From: Fratercula arctica
Lineage: Eukaryota; Chordata; Aves; Charadriiformes; Alcidae
Assembly (NCBI GenBank): GCA_947846985.1
Contig: CANTUZ010000027.1
Coordinates: 4,664,403-4,728,402 of the forward strand
DNA length: 64,000 nt
Direction of reading: 5' to 3'
This document shows, piece after piece, positions 56,930 to 64,000 of this stretch (position 1 is the stretch's first letter; each line of letters starts with the position of its first letter). The notes beneath the pieces were generated by a model that did no database searches, was not told the origin of the DNA, and saw nothing but the letters and a program-made list of their open reading frames with translations. The translations under genes were made by a program, and so were the position numbers.

Positions 56930-57444
56930 GGTCCACCCGCAGGGAAGGAGGGAGACAGGAACAGGTGGACCCAAACCCGGACCAACAGGGTATTCCAATC
57001 CCATCTGCCCCATGGCTCAGTATAAACGCTGAGGGATCAAAAGGGGCAGCTCCTCTTTCTTTCAATGGCCACGAGTGTCCGACGAAGTGGGACCCTGTCT
57101 GCTCATGCTGCCCTCTGATGCTGATCGTGTTGTTCCTGGACTTAACCAGCTTCTGGGAATCCAGTGCCACCACCCGTCACTTAGTCCCAGCCTGGGACTT
57201 CCCCAGTGCCTGATGGTGACATCATCCTGGGAGCTTGATTATGGTTTTGTATATCATATTTGTTATCTCATTTTGGCATTATTTCCTTTTTATTTTAATA
57301 TTTCATTGAACTGAAAGTAGTCTAGTTTTCTTTTAAATTCCGTAATCCTCTTTATCTCTCCTTCCCTCCTCTCCATGTGCAAGAGGGTGGGGGGGACGCT
57401 CTCGTTTGCCGGGTCATTGGTCCAATTTGGCCAAATCCACAACA
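56930..57444 (+). mobile_element. ERV-L-type LTR (additional copy)
   Basis: Colinear with the 3' LTR at 62390-63048: the GGGTATTCCAATCCCAT block, a TATAAACGCTGAGGGATCAAAA block, an A/T-rich U5 with TTTTGTATAT and TTTCCTTTTTATT, and an end at CCACAACA. The 5' boundary is uncertain. It sits between the two halves of the interrupted provirus. Confidence 0.75.
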
Positions 57445-57974
57445 AACCCTCCACACCCTCATTGCCATACACAGCCCGACCACCTCCCAGTGCCGTTTTT
57501 TTTTTTTTGTTTTGTTAACCACATCCCTGGCAAGCGCCTTGCCCTGGTAGGAGAGTTGAGTGCTGCTGGTCTGCAGCTGGCAGGAATTTCCAGGGACTCA
57601 CCTCGGCTCTCACATGCCAGCCTGCACAGTCCCATGGTACTAGCCCATCAGATATGTTCTCACTGTTGCTGTGAAAGGGACAAAGTGGTTCTGGCAAGAA
57701 AATAAACCCCCTTGGCCGTTCTAACACTCCTCACCGAGTGGCGGGAGGCTCAGTGTGCTGGGGTTTTTAAATTCTGAGTTGAATGCCCAATTCAAGCACT
57801 GTTCAGGTCCAGTCGCGTTACATACGTATTCAACCTAGTTTACGATTTGGATTACACTAATAGTGGACCTGCACCTTCAGTCTCGTTCGTGCTCATGAAA
57901 CCAGCACGGCCACTCTCGAGTCTTTGGTCATGTTTCACACAACAGTGAGAAACCGAAACGACCAGATCCTACTT
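57445..57974. other. Unassigned sequence between LTRs
   Basis: About 530 bp with a T-run at 57497-57509 and no recognised coding or repeat feature. Confidence 0.4.
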
Positions 57975-58865
57975 AAACTAGGGCCGTTTATTTAAACAAC
58001 AGATATATAGGTTCTTAGGATTGCCGCGTGATAATACCCTGTCTGTCAAAGCACGTGCAAACTAAAGAAGTATTGTTAAATATACTAAAACGCACGACAG
58101 TTATAAAAACAATACAGACCTGGCTATAAATGTAGGAGATGAGGATTCTCTAGAGAGTTTCTAAAGTTCCCCGAGGAAGCACTCGTGTATAGGTACTATA
58201 AGTCTTACCCAAGAGGCAGTCCTCTCGGCGGCGAGCAAAGGCTCAGTCCCATCGACCTGATTCCCGGAAAGTCCAGTGAATGGAGTTCTCCTGCGACGTT
58301 GCTCGCGATGGTGTCTTCCCTGGGTATCCACCCCTTCTCTCGGGCTATTTTTTATACTATTTGTTATCTTCAAGGTTGGGGTTTTTAGTGACTTTAGTCA
58401 TAAATACTTGTGATTGGTGATAAAATTCTATCTAGGCGTTCACATTTTAAGGTATAGTTTATGAGAAATTCAGGGGCGCAAGACTCAAGGAGGGAGTGGT
58501 CGCACCTTGGGTGTGGGGTAGCCTTCAGGATGGAGGTGTGTTTGTGTATTATGATGACATCATAATGGAGCGAAGTTCGCACAAAGGGACACGCATTTTG
58601 TCAATATTTGATGAAATGTTGGCTCAGGGGTAGCGAGTAGGCAGCTTTTCTGGTTCCATCATAGTACCATCTCGTTCCCATATATCTGCTATATGTCAAC
58701 AAGGCAGGCCACCGCAAGGTTACATTCCACTTCCGTCCCTCGTGTTAGCTTTGCAAGCATCTTGTACAGGGAATTGCAGAGTTGGTTGCATTCTTCGCAT
58801 GCCAGCTGCGGCTGTATTCTACCTTAGAAGCCCTTTTGATTTATATAACTTTCGCTTAATCGTGT
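57975..58865 (-). mobile_element. LTR of an avian endogenous retrovirus-type element (copy 2)
   Basis: The same family and orientation as 19561-20125: TTTATTTAAACAACAGAT start, CAAAGCACGTGCAAACTAAA, and a TATA box on the - strand (complement at 58345-58356). It is about 300 bp longer than copy 1 because of an extra internal stretch (about 58400-58720), then the two realign at the CTTGTACAGG and CTGTATTCTACC words. Confidence 0.75.
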
Positions 58866-61115
58866 AGAACGCTATGCTGTATTTTTTGGCCATTTTAGTG
58901 AATTATTCCACACTCACCCAAGGCCTGGGAAATCAAGAGGACACCCTAACAAGGGACATACCCACCTGCCACCTGGGTGTACCAGCACAGTCCAGGCAAG
59001 TAGGAGCAGGGCTGAGGCTCCTGCCGTCGGCACTCATCAGGGATTGTCTATTTGCTAATGAACCGCCCCCAAGTTTAAGTCTTCCATCTGGAGACCAATT
59101 AGCATATGGTAAACCAGCTACGCAAGATTCGACGCTGCTGAACGTTCCCCTCAAGCAGACGAGGCAAAGACCCAAGTGGGCAGTTTCTGCAGCCCCAGGT
59201 AGCCAGGTGGGCCCAGGAGCCCCTGCGTGGGGGGGAACATCCTGAGCTACCTGCGGGCACTGGTGTTGTACTGCTAGCGAGGAGAAAGCCACACCCAGCT
59301 GCGGACGCCCACAGCAATGTCCTGCTCCCAGCAGCTCATGGGATGCCAAGAGCTCCGAGGCAACGGGCAATGAGTAAAGCACTCGTCCCCCCAGGACACG
59401 TACACCTAGCTTCGTGGGTACAGGAGCATCAAAGGGGGAGAGGCTCTTCCACAACACGCCCCTGCTCCTACACGCTCTTCCCCAGCACAAAAAATCACCC
59501 ACTCTTTGCCCTTTTCAGCTGCAATGGTCACCAGACCATTAACCTTATTCATCAACCTTTTAAGGTCGCCCAATCCCTCTCAGGATAAACATTTTTCTAG
59601 GGGTGCAGGCATGGGACCCAATTTGCAGGCCCGCGCATCCATTCCTATTTGTACGCCCTTCATGTTTGACTTGTTTAAGAACATTTTGCGCTCTGCAGAG
59701 GTCCCAGGGCACCAAGACCACCGACCTGTCCTGCACGATCTGCCCTGAATCAGGGCCTGCCTGCTAACCTTCGAGCCTAACATCTGTTGCAATCTGCTCT
59801 ATACTCCTAGCTGAGAACAGCCCTGGCGTTGTACGCTGCCGATAGCGCAGGTCTTTAGCATAGTGCAACTCTCTCTCCTCAAGCCAATGTGAGGTTTTTT
59901 TTAATTTTTTTTTTTTAATCCAGTGTCAGAGCAACCAAACCCAGCTGCTTCCCCCAGCGGGTTTCTGGCAATGCGGAAAATATCTAGTAGCCCAGGCACA
60001 GCAGCTACAGCACAGCCCGGTGGGGCATCCTGCCTGGCTGGCTCCTGGAAAGGAGGTTGATGGACGAGGATTTCAAAAAGCATTTTTTCTCCATAGGAGC
60101 ACACAGGTAGAGAGAGGTTTGAGGATTCTACAGTCCAGCCACTGCCTTGAGCTGTATTTGCCATCTCAATAGCAAAACTTCCCCTTGTCAACTTCTCGCG
60201 CCACATGGCACAGGCCGACGAAGGAAGAAGGTGGTCGATGCCCAGTTGCTGGCTATTAACAGCTCTCTCAGGGACTGCAAAATAACCAGCGAGAAAGTCT
60301 TTGTGTTCTGCAAACACTAAAAGCCCTTGCAAAGGGGCCAGGAGGGCATTTCTATTCCCTGCAAATTGGCAGTAAAATTAAAACCTGTCACGGACATCAC
60401 CCAGACATTCCTGGATTGGCTTGCTGTGAACCCCCTCCCAGCACACACACAGTACCCTCTACGGAAACCTGCCCACACCTCTTCTGCCCTCATCAGCCGC
60501 CCCCAGTCCAAACATTCACCACAGTCTTTTCCTTGCCATAATTTGCAGGCTGTGAGTGCCACCACAAAGGGAGTTACCCCAATGAGCCCTGATTAACAAA
60601 ATCCTACCCCAGGGGCTGTCAATACCCCCTGGGCCAATGCCCAGATTGCAGCAGGGGGCCTGGTGCTAGCAGGAGAGGACCCCCATCAGCCATGAGGTTT
60701 AACTCATGCATGACCCCCACGTGCAACCCAGCGATGTGGTGGCTCTTCTGCCAGGTCCCCTCAGACTAGCCTTGGCTAAAGATGTGCGCAGCAACACTCC
60801 AAGGCACTCCCAGACATCTTCAGGAGGTTTAATGAGTGCCGGTCACCAGGCACTTTTGTCACCTTCTACTGCTCCCAAGCCATGGCCAGATTTTGAGACT
60901 GCCCACCCCCTGTCACGGGTGTCCCTGAGAGAGGGGCTGCTGCTCATCAACTGTCCATTTGGGAGAGGTCACGTCAACTGCGCAGGGGCTCCAGAGGTTC
61001 AAGATCTATCGACACTGTGCCATGGACTGAAGCTCCAGGCTCCTCTGGCAGCATCAGCACCCAGGTTTCCTATCAGCTGGCATGCCTCTAGTTGTAAAAG
61101 GGTATGTCACGTAGA
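58866..61115. other. Unassigned 2.2-kb segment inside the interrupted provirus
   Basis: The - strand has open stretches at 60565-60317 and 60332-59901 (82 and 143 codons) in adjoining frames, which I cannot assign. Since the neighbouring LTR (57975-58865) is reversed, this could be its internal region, but no retroviral motif was recognised. A poly-T/A stretch lies at 59896-59920. Confidence 0.4.
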
Positions 61116-62389
61116 TAGCCCTCGTACCCCTGAGTCGAGGCCACTGAGGAACATGGCAACCAATCCGCAAGTGGACCAGCTGCGAAGATTTCCCCCAGGA
61201 ACACATTTTGGCTGGCAACATAGAGGTGACCTGTTTTTAGCTCAGTGGCCGCACATGACACTTCTAGGTGCATCCAGCAAGGGAGGGATGCACAAACATA
61301 CAAATGGGCCCCGTGACCGGTGAGGGGTGGATTTAAACCATGGACGCTATTGCGCAGGTTATCCACGTTTGTAAAACATTGGTGCACGAAATCAACAGCA
61401 CGCTAAAAAGGTAAAACCTTTGTGGTAGTGGTGATGACCGGCCTTCTGAAATATAAGTTATGGCGAGGCTTGGGGCCACTGACCTATATCACACGCCCTC
61501 AAACCCGCCAGGGGAAGCCTTACATGCTTACAATGGTGGAAGCAAGCACCTGGATGGTTGGATACCTATGCCGTGGCCCCATGTTACTGCCCGCGGAATC
61601 CCTCCTGGGCCTTGAAAGGCAAGTCTTGTTGGCGACATGGTACTCCAGGAAAAGAATTGAGTCAGTACAGTGGGACTCATTATCAAACACAATCTTATAA
61701 GTGCTTGGGCAAAAGAACATAAGGCAATTGGAGTGGGTATTCATCATTCCGATCCCCTGGGTAAGCGGATGTCATGCACCGAGCTTCTGGGAAAAATTGA
61801 GCGATTACAAGGGACTCTTTAAAAACCACCCTGAAGGCAATGGGGAGTGGCACCTTTTAAAAAAGTGGGCCTAAGCATTTAGACACAAGCGACCTGGTTA
61901 GTTAACAACCATTGGATTCCATTCAAGCGGAGCTGGTCCTGCTCAGTCAAGACCTTTAACATACAGTAGATCGAAGTGGGATAAGTCCCTGCTGGTGCAT
62001 GAAAGGACTATGCTGGGATAACCGTTGGGTTTTTCCTGCCTCAGGCAAAGGCCACAGCCATTCGTGGGGACTGTTTTTGCTCAAGGGACCCTGGATGTAC
62101 TTGGTGGGTGTGATGCTGGATGACTGGAGAACGCTCAATGTGTGTGCCTCAAGGAAAATTTGAACCCTGGGTGAGAATACTCAGCTCCTGAGTCTGCTAG
62201 GATAGATGAGACTCTGCAATTATGACCTAAATGGACTTATGGAACTCTTTGTGTATGAGAGATACATCCATAAATGACTGATCTCTCTATATATGTATAT
62301 CTGTATATGCATCAGATTTGATGGACAAGACAGTAGTAGTTTCAGCGAGCATGGAGCAAATGGTATGGTATGGAAAATAAGGGGTGGAA
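61116..62389 (+). mobile_element. ERV-L-like provirus, 3' part: end of RNase H and integrase remnants (defective)
   Basis: Colinear continuation of 51961-56635 after about 4.5 kb of intervening sequence. Degenerate translation resembles the end of RNase H and a zinc-binding integrase N-terminus (61150-61320), then the integrase core (61420-61720), all with stops and frameshifts. A purine-rich tract (AAAATAAGGGGTGGAA, 62374-62389) directly precedes the 3' LTR, as expected of a polypurine tract. Confidence 0.78.
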
Positions 62390-63048
62390 TGTCACTGGTT
62401 TGGGGTGGAGGCAGAGCCACTTTCTGGTCAGGTGAGGTGCTTCTGGCTCACGACTTGTGTTGCTGTGGCACCCAGGTAGGGGTCAGCGGACTTGGGTGTT
62501 TCCCCTGTGGAGGGTGTCACACCTGGTGGCGGAGATGTATGGCGACAGGTCAGGTGACCCCAAAACTGACCGAATTGGGTATTCCAATTCCCATCCTGCC
62601 ATGTTCCGTATTAAAAGACTGAGGGATTCAAAATGGGTCAGGTTGTCTCTTCTTCATGGACTGTGTTTTTCCAATGTATCTCTTGTTTTTGTGACTGACA
62701 TCTGCAGGAGGAACCCTGGTCAGTTCATTCGGCCTTTTGATCCTGGTGCAGAAGTGTTTCCAGTTCTCATGCATTGCTGGGAGGCCAGTCTGGCACTTTC
62801 ACAGTGCCTGGCAGTGGACATCTTCCTAGGAACTTGATCCATGTTTTGATATATTTTATTACTATGTGTTTTGTTTCCTTATATCCTTTTTTATTGTTAG
62901 TTATTCATTGTTCATTTAAGTAGTTGTAGGTTTTTCTCAATTCTAATTCTTCTTTATCTCTCTTCTGCCTCTCCTTGGAGTGAGAGGTGGGGGAGAGCAC
63001 TCGTGTCGTCTGTTCACTGGCCCACCCGGCACCAAACCAACGGGCACA
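62390..63048 (+). mobile_element. 3' LTR of the ERV-L-like provirus
   Basis: Starts TGTCACTGG right after the polypurine tract and ends near CGGGCACA at about 63048 (about 659 bp). Shared blocks with 56930-57444 (GGGTATTCCAATTCCCATC, the GTATTAAAAGACTGAGGGAT promoter-like box) and with the truncated 5' LTR (CTTTATCTCTC...CTCTCCTTGGAG). Confidence 0.8.
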
Positions 63049-64000
63049 GAGAAAGGGCATGGCTGGAGCAATGAGCTCTCCAGGGGGAGGGGGGCAGTGG
63101 GTGCAGAGTCCTCTAGACCCATTGCACAGTGACTTGGGGCTTCTGCCTGGCCTGCCTGATGTGTTCCTCCATGCTAGGCTGGCTTCCTCGTGTGCCATTG
63201 TCCCCTGCACAGCCTAGAGAGTGATGGTGCACGGCAAAGCCCTGAATCTGCTGCCACCATTGTAAACCCGTTGCCACCTCCCCCCTGCCTCTGACTCTGC
63301 GGGGGCCCAGCTTCCAAGCAGTGGAGTTTTAAATTAGATTGCAATCCTATTATGGGTCTGCCATGCTTTGCAGTTGCTAATCCCATTAGGCATCCAGGTA
63401 AATCTTCCATGCGCTTGGGCTCTGTCCCCCAGAGTTCAGGGAGGTGGGGCTGGCTGGTTGAGTGGCTCTGCTGCGGTTAGGATTGTGACTGCCAGGATGT
63501 AGGGAGCTTTGCCTGTGGACTCACCCAGAAGATCCCTGTGGGGTTGGGAAGAGCCCGGGGGGTTGGCGCAGTCCCCTGCAGGGGTGAGAAGGAGCCGTGG
63601 GTTTTCCTCTCTCCTTTCGTGCGTCCATGACTTGCCCCCTCTGAGCTGAAGGGTCAGCAGTGTGGAAATGCCCTGTCCTTTGAGCCGACGGTGCACAGCT
63701 CTGGGTGTTTGCGGCCAACCACACCACGGTCGCATCACTGGCTTCAGGTGGTGGTCTGAGCCTGTGGGTCTGACCCTGCGGGGTGGGGGGAGGGTTGGGG
63801 GGGCAATGGAGGAAACAGAGGCCTGAGACAAGGTTTGCCCCAACCAGATATGGGGGGTACAGGCCATGGCAATGCCCCTGCCCACTGATACTCAGTGCAC
63901 CCTGCAAAGACCAGGGCCATTGCTCATGCCTGGTGGGCACATGACAGGGACACAGGGGTTGACCACTCCACTGCTCCTAGGGTGGTTGCAACCCATGTTT
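63049..64000. other. Flanking sequence without recognised features
   Basis: Moderately GC-rich. Open stretches on the - strand (63885-63436) have no recognised domain and no convincing splice structure. Confidence 0.4.

Overview
The window looks like avian nuclear DNA, probably a GC-rich microchromosome or a satellite-rich subterminal or pericentromeric segment. The evidence is a CR1 LINE of the bird type, ERV-L-like and other avian-style LTR elements, very short introns full of G/C minisatellites, and vertebrate genes with GT-AG introns. There are no bacterial features. Two runs of exactly 200 N (3154-3353 and 41843-42042) are scaffold gaps, and both abut satellite arrays, so the order of the three blocks depends on scaffolding.

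Layout. 1-3153 is a satellite with a period of about 180 bp. 3354-7040 holds minisatellites: a TACTGG-type array with an inverted second arm, then about 1.3 kb of T-tracts spaced about 10 bp apart. 7175-19560 is a compact two-gene island. A FXYD-family ion-transport regulator (best match FXYD1/phospholemman, + strand, 7290-10659) meets WDR46 (BING4/UTP7-type, - strand, 10951-19324) tail to tail, with only 291 bp between the stop codons. I could place 15 WDR46 coding exons with consistent phases, giving an intact 550-residue reading frame. FXYD1 is clear at the protein level but has a one-base frameshift in a G run, a non-canonical donor and no signal peptide. Nearly every intron of both genes is filled by a different G/C minisatellite. 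WDR46 has a CpG promoter with CCAAT, E-box and three identical YY1-type motifs.

19561-23074 holds LTR-type elements, a few satellite monomers and unassigned DNA. 23075-41842 is an 18.8-kb tandem array of a 203-bp satellite (about 92 copies) related to the 180-bp array. Most of each monomer is almost invariant and contains an imperfect hairpin, while sequence variation is concentrated in one segment of about 45 bp. 42043-64000 is a nest of transposable elements with one further gene, a Myb/SANT-like DNA-binding-domain gene (44355-46745, + strand) that carries a frameshift. The elements include a CR1 LINE with a solo LTR inside it, an ERV-L-like provirus interrupted by another LTR and by several kb of later sequence, and solo LTRs, two of which have exact 5-bp target-site duplications.

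The two island genes act separately: FXYD1 modulates the Na,K-ATPase at the plasma membrane, and WDR46 is a nucleolar small-subunit processome protein. What links them here is their shared 3' end, where two opposing AATAAA signals lie within 15 bp. The most unusual structural signals are the hairpin-bearing satellite, the phased T-tract block and the five perfect CRE motifs around the first FXYD1 coding exon.
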